A DNA stretch of 64,000 nt from an uncultured Muribaculaceae bacterium (GTDB taxonomy: Bacteria > Bacteroidota > Bacteroidia > Bacteroidales > Muribaculaceae). Shown here piece after piece: positions 41,965-51,931 of the stretch. The first letter of the stretch is position 1; every line of letters begins with the position of its first letter. The notes under the pieces are model-generated. The model did not search any database. It was given only the letters and a program-made list of their open reading frames with translations, and was not told where the DNA came from. Both the position numbers and the translations under genes were made by a program. Where the stretch lies: assembly GCA_934636465.1 (NCBI GenBank), contig CAKUAR010000001.1, positions 124,001 through 188,000 of the forward strand, read 5' to 3'.

Positions 41965-43590
41965 ATGAAAATTAAATTCTTGATTGCCTCCTTAGTGTTA
42001 GGAGCCTCCATCTCAAGTTATGCCCAAGGCTACAAAGATGGAATTGAGTATTACAAGATTGACCAGCTCGACAACGCCAAGGAGCTGCTTAACCGCAACT
42101 TGAATGACGCTTCGACAAACAAGGCTGAGTCGTATTATTACTTGGGAATGATAGAGTTTCACAAGGGAAACTTGGCTGGTGCAAAGGCCGACTTTGACAA
42201 GGGTGTGCAGGCTGATGCCAACAACCCATATAACTATGTGGGTCAGGCTGCCATAGCTCTTAAAAACAATAATGCCAAAGAGGCAGAGGGATTGTTGAAG
42301 CAAGCACGCAAATACACAAAGAAAGACGCAAAGCTGGAGACCGCCATTGCAAGAACTTATTATGACGTGGACCCAACAGCCTATGCAAAGCAAATCAGCA
42401 AGAGCATAGCCGATGCACGCAAGTGGCAGGCACAGGACCCAGACTCTTACGTTTTTGAAGGCGACATGTATGCTGACAAAAAACAATGGGGCGAGGCTGC
42501 CGGCCAGTATGAGCTTGCAATGAACTATGACCCTAACCTGGTGGAAGCATACGTGAAATATGCCAACACATATTTCAATGTGAACCCAGAAATGGCCATT
42601 CAAAAGCTCCAGGAACTGCTGAAAAAGCAACCAAACTCTGCACTTGCACAGCGTCAGCTCGCAGAGAAATATTATACCGACAACCAGGGTGCCAAGGCTG
42701 CAGAGCAATATGGTGAATATATCAAGAACCCTAACCACTTCTCGCAAGACGAGGTGCGCTATGTGCAGCTGTTGTTCTTCGGCGGCAAATATCAAGAGTC
42801 GTATGACTTGGCTACCAGCCTTGTGAACAAGCTGCCTGCAGGTGACGAACAAGTGTTCTATATGCGCAGAATGCAGCTCTATAACCAGGTGCAACTTAAA
42901 AAGTGGGCTGAAGCAGCAGAGGCCGGCAAGGCATTCTTCGGCATGCAACTGCCAGAAGGCTCTACATACGAGTCAAGAGACTACACAGACTATGCCCAGG
43001 CATTGCAGAACAGCGGTAACCCAACAGAGGCAATCGCCAACTATGAGAAGGCTGCCCAAATTAATCCTAACAACCTTGACTTGCTTCGTAACTTGAGCGA
43101 CACTTACACTGACGCCAAGAACTATGACAAGGCTGTGGAATTCTACAAAAAAGTGTGCGACAACGAGAAACACACCTCAAACGATTTGTATCAGCTTGCT
43201 GTGTGCTGCTACAACCAAGCACTCTCTACTAAGGATCCTGCTGTGAAGAAGACAGCTGTTGAGGAGGGTATGAAATATTTGACAGCTGCCGATGAGAAAG
43301 TGCCTGACAACTTGCTTATCGTGAACCGCAAGGCTTCTTATTACAAGCTGATGGAAGGCGAGAAGAACACCGGCAAGGCTTGCGACGCTTACAAGCAGCT
43401 GCTCAAGCTCCTTGACTCAAAAGAGGACAAGTCTGGTTACGACAGCTACTATATCAGCGCTTATAACTACTTGGCTAACTATGAGTTCAATGCTGGCGAC
43501 AAAGCTCTTGCCAAAACTTATTATGAGAAATGGCTTGAGCATGACCCAAAGAATGAAGCTTTGCGCAAGTATGTGCAATCGTTGAAATAA
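41965..43590 (+). CDS. Periplasmic tetratricopeptide repeat protein
   Basis: A 541-residue exported protein with signal peptide to about residue 20 (ISSYAQ) followed almost entirely by TPR helices. Clear TPR units include ESYYYLGMIEFHKGNLAGAKADFDKGVQ (about 52-80), VEAYVKYANTYFNVNPEMAIQKLQEL, TDYAQALQNSGNPTEAIANYEKAAQINP and NLDLLRNLSDTYTDAKNYDKAVEFYKKV, about a dozen in all. Such superhelices bind peptides or assemble complexes. Being 83 nt downstream of the PstS-like lipoprotein gene with no terminator between, it probably belongs to the same transcript. Partner unknown. Confidence 0.85.
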   Translation: MKIKFLIASLVLGASISSYAQGYKDGIEYYKIDQLDNAKELLNRNLNDASTNKAESYYYLGMIEFHKGNLAGAKADFDKGVQADANNPYNYVGQAAIALKNNNAKEAEGLLKQARKYTKKDAKLETAIARTYYDVDPTAYAKQISKSIADARKWQAQDPDSYVFEGDMYADKKQWGEAAGQYELAMNYDPNLVEAYVKYANTYFNVNPEMAIQKLQELLKKQPNSALAQRQLAEKYYTDNQGAKAAEQYGEYIKNPNHFSQDEVRYVQLLFFGGKYQESYDLATSLVNKLPAGDEQVFYMRRMQLYNQVQLKKWAEAAEAGKAFFGMQLPEGSTYESRDYTDYAQALQNSGNPTEAIANYEKAAQINPNNLDLLRNLSDTYTDAKNYDKAVEFYKKVCDNEKHTSNDLYQLAVCCYNQALSTKDPAVKKTAVEEGMKYLTAADEKVPDNLLIVNRKASYYKLMEGEKNTGKACDAYKQLLKLLDSKEDKSGYDSYYISAYNYLANYEFNAGDKALAKTYYEKWLEHDPKNEALRKYVQSLK

Positions 43591-43627
43591 ACAGTAGAAT
43601 GTAACTGTTTGTAGATAAACGGATAAA

Positions 43628-43664
43628 AAATCCCATGTGCTTCGGCATGTGGGATTTCTTTTTG
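43628..43664 (+). terminator. Terminator after the TPR gene
   Basis: 13-bp stem (43628-43640 with 43645-43657, two wobble pairs) closed by a C(TTCG)G tetraloop, followed by CTTTTTGC. Confidence 0.92.
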
Positions 43665-43765
43665 CTTGGTTGGGAAAAAAGCCATAACTTTACAATTTAA
43701 TATCAGTGTGAGCTAACGGACTTGCCCCGGAAAGTGGCAGGCGTTTGGCAAATAGAGAGAAAAGT

Positions 43766-44356
43766 ATGTTAGAATATATAAAGGGACGAATTGACGAGCT
43801 GACCCCGACCTATGCGGTGATAGACAACATGGGTCTGGGCTATATGCTTAATATATCGCTGTCGGCATATAATGAGCTGCAAAGCCTTGCAGCAGGCACA
43901 GAAGTGAAGATGTATGTGCATGAGGTGATAAGGGAAGACGAACATCAGCTCTATGGCTTTGTGGAGAAACAGGAGCGAGAGATGTTTTTGCTGCTCATAA
44001 GCGTGTCGGGAGTGGGACCCAACTCGGCGCGCATGATTTTGTCGTCGCTCACAACGGCCGACCTGGAAGAAGTGATTTCTACTGGCAACGACCGTGCGCT
44101 TAAATCGGTGAAAGGAATAGGCAGCAAAACGGCGCAGCGAATAATTGTTGACTTGCGCGATAAAATAAAACTAGGTAATTCCACGTTAATAAGTATGGTT
44201 GGCCCAAAAAGCCAAGTGTACGACGAGGCGTTGTCGGCTCTCGTTATGCTTGGTTTCACCCAACAGATGTCGCAAAAAGCATTACAGAAGCTGTTTAAGG
44301 AAGAGCCGGAAATCGGCTTGGAGGCTGCAATAAAGAAGGCCTTGAAAATGATGTGA
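43766..44356 (+). CDS. ruvA: Holliday junction DNA helicase subunit RuvA
   Basis: Tetrameric junction-binding protein that loads RuvB. The ATG at 43766 (MLEYIKGRIDELTPTYAVID) is the family start, giving 196 residues. Domain I is an OB fold; domain II has the two helix-hairpin-helix motifs SVSGVGPNSARMIL and SVKGIGSKTAQRIIVDL; the C-terminal domain III (ALSALVMLGFTQQMSQKAL) contacts RuvB. A weak promoter-like TAACTTTA lies near 43684. sprA follows directly. Confidence 0.97.
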   Translation: MLEYIKGRIDELTPTYAVIDNMGLGYMLNISLSAYNELQSLAAGTEVKMYVHEVIREDEHQLYGFVEKQEREMFLLLISVSGVGPNSARMILSSLTTADLEEVISTGNDRALKSVKGIGSKTAQRIIVDLRDKIKLGNSTLISMVGPKSQVYDEALSALVMLGFTQQMSQKALQKLFKEEPEIGLEAAIKKALKMM

Positions 44357-44391
44357 CTTTTTGCTTTTTTCATAAAAAGGCTGATGATAAA

Positions 44392-47300
44392 ATGAGGAGC
44401 ATACTGCGCAAGAGATATAGGAATTATTTGCTGTTAGTGTTTTTGATAGGAGGATTGCTGATATATGCGGCAAGCCAATATCACGCTGTTGCCCAATATG
44501 TGCAGTCGAACCTCACTCCACCGCCACCAGTGCCCGACAAGACGCAGGCAAAACAAAACGCCAAAGACACGCTCAACATGCGCTTCAAAGTGCACCCCAC
44601 TGTGCCGGAGTCTTATGGCGACTTGAAAGAAGGCGAGTTTGCCGCCGACCTGAAAACGCCGTCGAACATAACTACCGAGGCGGTGTATGACTACGCCACA
44701 GGCTGCTATGTGATTCACACAAAGATAGGCGACAATGACATAGTGACACCGTTCATTTTGTCGGCCGACGAGTATAACAACATGATACTAAGGCAGTCGA
44801 TGCAAGAGTATTATAAACAGAAAAACTCTGAAGCTGCCGAAAAAGACAAGAAAAAAGACCCATTTAATTTTCTGGACATGCAGTTTGGGCTTGGCCCACT
44901 GGAGTCGATATTCGGCCCTGGAGGTGTGCAGCTCAAGACCAACGGTTCGGTGCAGATAAACATGGGTGTCAAGAGTAACAAGACCGACAACCCGGCACTG
45001 TCGGTGGCGGCGCGCAGAAAAACATACTTTGATTTTGACCAAAAGATACAGGCCAACATACAGGCTTCGGTGGGCGACAAGATGAAGTTTAACATGAGCT
45101 ACAACACCGACGCCACATTCGACTTTGACAACGAGAACCTGAAGCTTGCATACGAGGGCAAGGAAGATGAAATCATCAAGAGCATAGAGGCCGGTAACGT
45201 GAGCATGACCACCGGTTCGTCGCTCATCAAGGGAAGTGCGGCGCTGTTTGGCATAAAGTCAAAGCTGCAGTTTGGCAAGCTGACCGCCACGGCACTGGTG
45301 TCGCAGCAAAACTCGCAGTCAACCACGGTGAACACCAAGGGTGGCTCGCAAACCACGTCGTTTTATGTCACAGCCGACAAGTATGACCAAAACAGGCATT
45401 TCTTCCTGTCGCATTTTTTCAGAGACCATTATGACGAGTGGTGCTCCAAGTTGCCGCTGGTGTCTTCGGGAATAAATGTGACAAGAATAGAGGTTTGGGT
45501 GACGAACAAGCGCGGCAAGTTTGAGCAGTCGCGTAACTTGTTGGCGTTTATGGACGTGGGTGAAAACCAAAACACGGCAAATGACCACTGGGTGAAAGAC
45601 CAGTCGGTGGCCAATCCGTCGAACACGTCGAACAACCTGCTGTCCGAAATAAAGGACAATTATCCGAACGCCCGATACATAAGTCAAGTGGCCACCGCGC
45701 TTGCTCCACTGGAGAGCTTTGGAATAAGCGGAGGTAAGGATTATGAGAAAGTGGAGAGCGCAAGACTGTTGTCGTCGAGCGAGTACACGCTTAATGCCTC
45801 GCTGGGCTACATATCGCTTAACGCCGCACTCAACGCCGACGAAGTGCTTGCAGTGGCTTATCAATACACCTATGGCGGCAAGACCTATCAAGTGGGAGAA
45901 TTTTCGGGCGACATATCATCGACCGACCAGTCGCTGTATGTGAAAATGCTCAAGGGAACCACAGCATCGCCAAAGTTGCCCATGTGGGACTTGATGATGA
46001 AAAACGTGTATTCGCTGGGCACAAGCAGCATACAGAAAAAGAACTTCAAGCTGAATGTTAAGTATCTGAGCGACACCACTGGCACGGAGCTTAACTACAT
46101 ACCGGCCGGCAACATAAACGGCACACCGCTGATAAGGGTGCTCAATCTTGACCGACTCGACGCAAACAACGAGCCAAACATTGACGGACGTTTTGACTAT
46201 ATAGAAGGCTACACTGTGTCAAAGGGCAGGGTGATATTCCCTGTGGTTGAGCCATTCGGCTCATTCTTGAAGAGCAAGATTGGCGATGATGCTGTGGCAC
46301 GCAACTATGTGTATCAAGAGCTTTATGACTCGACACTCACGGTGGCCCGGCAATATCAGGACAAAAACAAATTTGTGCTTGAAGGCGAGTTTCAAGGGTC
46401 AGCCGGCAATGTGATAAGCCTGAACGCCTCGAATGTGCCGAGAGGCTCGGTGGTGGTGACGGCTGGAGGCGTTACGCTCACGGAAAACAGTGACTACACC
46501 GTGGACTACGCAAGCGGAACTGTGACAATCATCAATCAGAGTATCATAGACGCAGGCACAAACATAAGCGTGTCGCTTGAAGACCAGTCGTCGTATAGCA
46601 CCCAGCGCAAGACCCTGCTTGGACTTGACTTGGACTATGCGTTCAACAAGAATTTCCACTTGGGAGCTACTGTCATGCACTATGGAGAAAAGGCATTGAC
46701 CGAGAAGGTGGCCATAGGTGATGAAATAGTGAAAAACACGATATGGGGTGTGAACTTGTCGTATAACAACAACTTCATGTGGCTGACTAACTGGCTGAAC
46801 AAAATTCCCACGGTTAATGCCACAGCTCCGTCGTCGCTTAGCTTAAAGGCCGAGTATGCGCAGCTGCTGCCGCATCAGGCTGCTTTGGGAACAAATGCCG
46901 GAAGCTCATATATAGATGACTTTGAGACTACGCAGTCTGGAATAGACCTGCGCTCGCCTTACTCTTGGTTCTTGGCCTCGACGCCATACGACAACAGTGC
47001 GAACGCCATGTTCCCGGAGGCAGCGCTGTCGAATGACGTGAATTATGGCAAAAACAGGTCGCTGCTCGCATGGTACTACATAGACAGGCTGTTCACGCAA
47101 AGGAACTCGTCGTATGCGCCAGGCTACATTAAAAACGACTTGGAGCAGCTGTCGAATCCTTATGTGCGCGAGATTCCATACACCGAGGTGTTCCCAGGCC
47201 GCCAGTTGAACTATGGCGAGTCGTCAACTATACAGACACTCAACTTGTCGTTCTATCCAAATGAACGTGGTCAGTACAACCTTGACGCAACCAACATTGA

Positions 47301-50300
47301 CGAAAACGGCAATCTGCTCAACCCCGAAAAACGTTGGGGCGGAATAATGCGCAAGCTTGACAACACCAACTTTGAGCAGTCGAACATTGAGTATATACAG
47401 TTCTGGCTGATGGACCCGTTCCTTGACCCTAAAAATCAGAACACCGAGGGCGGTGACTTGTATTTCAACTTGGGTGAAGTGAGTGAGGACATATTGAAAG
47501 ACGGTTTGAAATCGTATGAGAACGGTTTGTCGGCAACAGGCGACACGACCTATATAAAAAACACGGTGTGGGGCAAAGTGTCAACACAGACCTCGCTCAC
47601 CTATGCTTTCGACAATGCCAACGGCTCGCGTGTGAAGCAAGACGTGGGTTTGAACGGACTGTCAACAGAAGAAGAGCTCAACTACAAGACATATAAAGAC
47701 TTCACCGACGAGTTGCGTGCAAAGTTGCCAGCCAACACGATAGCGAAGATGGAGGCTGACAAGTTCTCGCCGCTGAATGACCCTGCTGGCGACAATTATC
47801 ACTTTTATCGAGGATATGACTACGACGAGCAACGGCTGTCGATTTTGGAGCGTTACAAGCACTACAACGGAACGGAGGGCAACTCACTGTCGCAGAGCGA
47901 TGCGTCGGACGCACTATATCAATCGTCGCGCAGCGTACCCGATGTGGAGGACATCAACCAAGACAACACGTTGAATGAGTATGAGCGTTACTTCCAATAT
48001 AAAGTGTCGATAAGGCCAGAAGACTTGGCTGTGGGTAAAAACTACATAATCGACAAGCAAACGGTTTTGGCACCTACACGCGACGGCAACAAGCAGCAGG
48101 TGACTTGGTATCAGTTCAGTATTCCGTTGAGGGAATATGAGAAGAAAGTAGGCTCAATAAATGATTTCTCGACCATACGTTTCATAAGAATGTTTATGAC
48201 CCACTTCACCAAGACCACGCACTTGCGCTTTGCCACGCTGGAACTGGTGAGAGGAGAGTGGAGAAACTATGACTACAACTTGAACTTGCGCGGAGATGCG
48301 CCGTCGAACGGAACAATCAACGTTAGCTCGGTGAACATAGAGGAGAACTCTGCCAGAACGCCTGTGAACTATGTGTTGCCTCCCGGCGTGAACAGAATTG
48401 TAGATTCCGGTCAATCGCAAATCACCCAGCTCAATGAGCAATCAATGCAGATGAAGGTGGAAGGCCTTGATGCTGGTGACGCAAGAGGTGTGTATCGCAA
48501 CACAAGCCTTGACTTGAGAATATATAAGCGTCTGCAGATGTTTGTTCACAATGAGGCTCTGGTGAACGACGTGACAAACTTGCGAAATGGCGATGTGTCG
48601 CTGTTTGTGCGCTTGGGAACTGACGTGAAGAACAATTATTACGAGTATGAAATTCCGTTGAACATTACTGCTCCAGGAACGTATAGCAATAACAGCTCGG
48701 CCGACCGTTTGAAAGTGTGGCCGGCTCAAAATATGCTCGACTGCGATTTAGACGTGTTTACGTCGGTGAAAAAGAATCGTAACGCGCTGAAGATGGCTGG
48801 AACCGACAATGTGTCGTACTACACCCGCTACACGGAGCAAGACCCGGCTCACCCCAACGACAGGGTGACTGTGCTCGGAAATCCGTCGCTTGGCGATGTG
48901 AGGGTGATTTTGATAGGCGTGCGCAACAATTCAAGTTCCACAAAAGACTTTGTGGTGTGGGCAGATGAGCTTAGGGTGACCGACTTTGACCAAAAAGGCG
49001 GCTGGGCAGCCAAGGCTAACATGAATCTTAACATGAGTGACATTGCCACGGTGAATGTGGGTTGGCACAAGGAAACTGTGGGTTTCGGTTCGGTTGACCA
49101 GAGTCTGAAAGACAGACGACTTGACAATTATGACCAGTATAATGTGGCTGTGCAGGTGGACATGGGACGCTTCCTGCCCGAAAAGGTGAAGCTGAAAGCT
49201 CCGGTGTATTACTCATACAGCAAAGAAATCACGACCCCGAAATATAACCCGCTTGACCAAGACATATTGCTTGATGACGCCTTGGACGCCACAAGCACCA
49301 AGGAGCAAAAGGACTCAATCAACAATTATGCCTTGACCAAACGCACGGTGCAGAGCTTCAGTGTGTCGGGCCTGAAATTTGATGTCAAGAGCAAGAATCC
49401 CATGCCTTGGGACCCTGCCAACTTCACTTTCAACTACTCGTTTAACAAGCAGCATGACACCGATCCCGACAACGTGTATGAGAACACGAATGACTACCGG
49501 GGAAGTTTCCAATATAACTGGGTGCCATATTCTAAGCCGTTCAAGCCGTTCAGCAAGCTGATGAAGAGCAAGAGCAAGAACTTGAAATTCATAAAAGACT
49601 GGGAATTCCACTGGCTGCCTGCATCGATAGGCTTCAACAGCAACATTTCACGCTATTACTACGAGCAGCAGACGCGCAATGAGACTGGCATTGACGTGGA
49701 GTTGCCTGTGTCGGTGAGCAAGAATTTCTTGTGGGACCGCCAGTTCGCTTTGTCGTGGAACTTCACCAAGACGCTGAACGTGTCGTTTAACAGCAACACC
49801 ACTGCCCATATACTTGAACCAGTGGGGCAGGTTAACAAGCAGCTCTTCCCCGACCGTTACCGCGACTGGCGCGACACAGTGTGGCAGAGCATAAAGCATC
49901 TGGGCACACCGTGGAGCTATAACCAGACGTTCAACGCCACTTATCGTGCTCCATTCAGCGCAATACCGGTGCTTAGCTTTATCACCGCATCGGCCAACTA
50001 CTCGGCAACGTATAACTGGGACAGGGGAACCACGCTCGACGATGTGTTCTCTGGCAACACCATAGCCAACCAAAGCACGCTGAGCATTGACACACGCTTC
50101 AACTTCGACCAGCTGTATAACAAAATACCGTATTTGCGCGATGTGAACAAACGCTTCTCTGACTCGCAAGGACGCAACTCGCAGTTGAAGAAAATGCCGA
50201 AGAAATTCACCCGTACTTACAGGTTGAAGTCGGACACCACGCTGACGATAAAGCACAACATGAATGTGAAGAATCTGAAGGTTACGGCCCAGACGGCAAG

Positions 50301-51852
50301 TGGCAAGCCATTCCCGCTGAAGTTTAAGGTGAAAGACAACAACAATATAGAAATCTTGACAAAAGCCGACACCAGCATTAACTTGACGATTACGGAGATT
50401 GACAAGGAACATAATGGCTTCTGGTTTGACTTCGGACAATACACTGCACGAGCCTTGATGATGGTGAGAAATGCCAACGTGAGGTTTAGAAATGTGCGCT
50501 CGTTGTCGTTGCCACAGTTTGTGCCGAATGTTGGCGACATATTCGGGCAAAACACCCATTACGATGTGATGGCTCCAGGACTTGACTTTGCGTTTGGCTT
50601 TACTGGTGAAGATTACATAAAGAAAGCCCAAGACCGCGGTTGGCTGTTGAACGACCAGACTCAGACTTCTCCGGCTTTGTATGCCCGCACGCAGGAAATG
50701 AATGCCGAGGTGGTGCTTGAGCCAATAAAGGGACTGAAGATAACCCTCAAAGGCAACCGCACCGACAACCGCACGAACCAAATACAATTTATGTATGACG
50801 ACCCGATGACGATATATTCTGGTCACTACACCAAGACCCATATCGCCCTGGCCACAGCTTTGCGCGGCATAAGTAGCGACAATGGCTATCAAAGTGCGGC
50901 GTTCGACAAATTCTTGGAGAACATACCTGTGGTGGCCGGCAGACTGCAGAACCGATATAACGGCAGCAATTATCCCAACGCCGGATTCTTGGCCAACTCG
51001 ACATATTCTGGCAAGGCTTACGACCCTGTAAATGGCTCAGTGAACCAAGCTGGAAGTGATGTGCTGATACCGGCATTTATGGCTGCATATAGTGGCAAGG
51101 ACGCAAAGAAAGTGACACTCAATCCGTTCCCAGGCTTGCAAGACGTGTTGCCAAACTGGACTGTGACTTACGACGGACTTGGCAAGATTTCGGCAATAAA
51201 GCGCAGATTCAAGAACTTCACATTGAGCCACAGCTACCAATGCACATATCAGGTTGGCTCGTTTACATCATATTCTGACTGGGTGTCAATAGGCAATGGG
51301 CTGGGCTTCACAGAAGACGCTTTGACAGGCAAGCCGGTTCCGTCGTCGCCATACAACATATCGTCGGTGTCGCTGACAGAAAGGTTTGCTCCACTGATAG
51401 GTGTGAATGCCACTCTGACTAATGATTTGAATTTCAATTTGCAGTATAACGATAGCCGTCAGTTGACACTGAACTCATCGGCCGGGCAGCTTGTGGAGGG
51501 AATGCAGCGGCAGTTTGTGATAGGAATTGGCTATAAAATTGCCAATTTCAACAGCGTGCTGAAAATCAAGAAAAAACAGCAGGGGGTGAATAATGACTTG
51601 ACGCTGAACTTGGATTTCTCGTATGCAAACGATTACAACATTATCAGAAAAATCGACGTTAACAGCGCTCAGGCCACAAGCGGAGCGCGCACGCTCGGAG
51701 TGAACTTCACGGCAAACTATGTGGTGAGCAAGCGAATTACGCTCGGTGCTTACTTTGACCACCAAGTCAACACACCGCTGGTGTCGTCGAGTGCATATCC
51801 GACAACAAACAGCAACTATGGACTCTCAGTTAACATGTCGCTTGCAAAATAA
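44392..51852 (+). CDS. sprA: SprA/Sov, outer membrane translocon of type IX secretion
   Basis: A giant outer membrane barrel through which T9SS cargo crosses the outer membrane. I start it at ATG 44392 (MRSILRKRYRNYLLLVFLIGGLLIY, a signal anchor); the frame also allows GTG at 44353, overlapping the ruvA stop. At 2,486 residues it has the size of SprA of Flavobacterium (about 2,400) and Sov of Porphyromonas (about 2,500). Family blocks include KSNKTDNPALSVAARRKTYFDFDQKIQ and SSYIDDFETTQSGIDLRSPYSW, SprA-type segments. No other secretion genes are in the window. The order ruvA-sprA is common in Bacteroidetes. The orphan sorting-like tail at 12126 fits a working T9SS. Confidence 0.95.
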   Translation: MRSILRKRYRNYLLLVFLIGGLLIYAASQYHAVAQYVQSNLTPPPPVPDKTQAKQNAKDTLNMRFKVHPTVPESYGDLKEGEFAADLKTPSNITTEAVYDYATGCYVIHTKIGDNDIVTPFILSADEYNNMILRQSMQEYYKQKNSEAAEKDKKKDPFNFLDMQFGLGPLESIFGPGGVQLKTNGSVQINMGVKSNKTDNPALSVAARRKTYFDFDQKIQANIQASVGDKMKFNMSYNTDATFDFDNENLKLAYEGKEDEIIKSIEAGNVSMTTGSSLIKGSAALFGIKSKLQFGKLTATALVSQQNSQSTTVNTKGGSQTTSFYVTADKYDQNRHFFLSHFFRDHYDEWCSKLPLVSSGINVTRIEVWVTNKRGKFEQSRNLLAFMDVGENQNTANDHWVKDQSVANPSNTSNNLLSEIKDNYPNARYISQVATALAPLESFGISGGKDYEKVESARLLSSSEYTLNASLGYISLNAALNADEVLAVAYQYTYGGKTYQVGEFSGDISSTDQSLYVKMLKGTTASPKLPMWDLMMKNVYSLGTSSIQKKNFKLNVKYLSDTTGTELNYIPAGNINGTPLIRVLNLDRLDANNEPNIDGRFDYIEGYTVSKGRVIFPVVEPFGSFLKSKIGDDAVARNYVYQELYDSTLTVARQYQDKNKFVLEGEFQGSAGNVISLNASNVPRGSVVVTAGGVTLTENSDYTVDYASGTVTIINQSIIDAGTNISVSLEDQSSYSTQRKTLLGLDLDYAFNKNFHLGATVMHYGEKALTEKVAIGDEIVKNTIWGVNLSYNNNFMWLTNWLNKIPTVNATAPSSLSLKAEYAQLLPHQAALGTNAGSSYIDDFETTQSGIDLRSPYSWFLASTPYDNSANAMFPEAALSNDVNYGKNRSLLAWYYIDRLFTQRNSSYAPGYIKNDLEQLSNPYVREIPYTEVFPGRQLNYGESSTIQTLNLSFYPNERGQYNLDATNIDENGNLLNPEKRWGGIMRKLDNTNFEQSNIEYIQFWLMDPFLDPKNQNTEGGDLYFNLGEVSEDILKDGLKSYENGLSATGDTTYIKNTVWGKVSTQTSLTYAFDNANGSRVKQDVGLNGLSTEEELNYKTYKDFTDELRAKLPANTIAKMEADKFSPLNDPAGDNYHFYRGYDYDEQRLSILERYKHYNGTEGNSLSQSDASDALYQSSRSVPDVEDINQDNTLNEYERYFQYKVSIRPEDLAVGKNYIIDKQTVLAPTRDGNKQQVTWYQFSIPLREYEKKVGSINDFSTIRFIRMFMTHFTKTTHLRFATLELVRGEWRNYDYNLNLRGDAPSNGTINVSSVNIEENSARTPVNYVLPPGVNRIVDSGQSQITQLNEQSMQMKVEGLDAGDARGVYRNTSLDLRIYKRLQMFVHNEALVNDVTNLRNGDVSLFVRLGTDVKNNYYEYEIPLNITAPGTYSNNSSADRLKVWPAQNMLDCDLDVFTSVKKNRNALKMAGTDNVSYYTRYTEQDPAHPNDRVTVLGNPSLGDVRVILIGVRNNSSSTKDFVVWADELRVTDFDQKGGWAAKANMNLNMSDIATVNVGWHKETVGFGSVDQSLKDRRLDNYDQYNVAVQVDMGRFLPEKVKLKAPVYYSYSKEITTPKYNPLDQDILLDDALDATSTKEQKDSINNYALTKRTVQSFSVSGLKFDVKSKNPMPWDPANFTFNYSFNKQHDTDPDNVYENTNDYRGSFQYNWVPYSKPFKPFSKLMKSKSKNLKFIKDWEFHWLPASIGFNSNISRYYYEQQTRNETGIDVELPVSVSKNFLWDRQFALSWNFTKTLNVSFNSNTTAHILEPVGQVNKQLFPDRYRDWRDTVWQSIKHLGTPWSYNQTFNATYRAPFSAIPVLSFITASANYSATYNWDRGTTLDDVFSGNTIANQSTLSIDTRFNFDQLYNKIPYLRDVNKRFSDSQGRNSQLKKMPKKFTRTYRLKSDTTLTIKHNMNVKNLKVTAQTASGKPFPLKFKVKDNNNIEILTKADTSINLTITEIDKEHNGFWFDFGQYTARALMMVRNANVRFRNVRSLSLPQFVPNVGDIFGQNTHYDVMAPGLDFAFGFTGEDYIKKAQDRGWLLNDQTQTSPALYARTQEMNAEVVLEPIKGLKITLKGNRTDNRTNQIQFMYDDPMTIYSGHYTKTHIALATALRGISSDNGYQSAAFDKFLENIPVVAGRLQNRYNGSNYPNAGFLANSTYSGKAYDPVNGSVNQAGSDVLIPAFMAAYSGKDAKKVTLNPFPGLQDVLPNWTVTYDGLGKISAIKRRFKNFTLSHSYQCTYQVGSFTSYSDWVSIGNGLGFTEDALTGKPVPSSPYNISSVSLTERFAPLIGVNATLTNDLNFNLQYNDSRQLTLNSSAGQLVEGMQRQFVIGIGYKIANFNSVLKIKKKQQGVNNDLTLNLDFSYANDYNIIRKIDVNSAQATSGARTLGVNFTANYVVSKRITLGAYFDHQVNTPLVSSSAYPTTNSNYGLSVNMSLAK

Positions 51853-51931
51853 GACAGCGTTACTAATAGATATATTTAATACAAAATCAGTTTGCCAAAT
51901 CAATTTGGAGTGGAAAATAGCGGCAATACTA

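Noticed and set aside
49648..50892. Long open frame (414 codons) on the minus strand inside sprA
   Set aside because: Antisense shadow of the sprA codons; composition (His, Val, Arg, Cys-rich) is not protein-like, and sprA is unbroken in the other direction. The same holds for frames at 1888-2793, 12755-13666 and 54639-55736.
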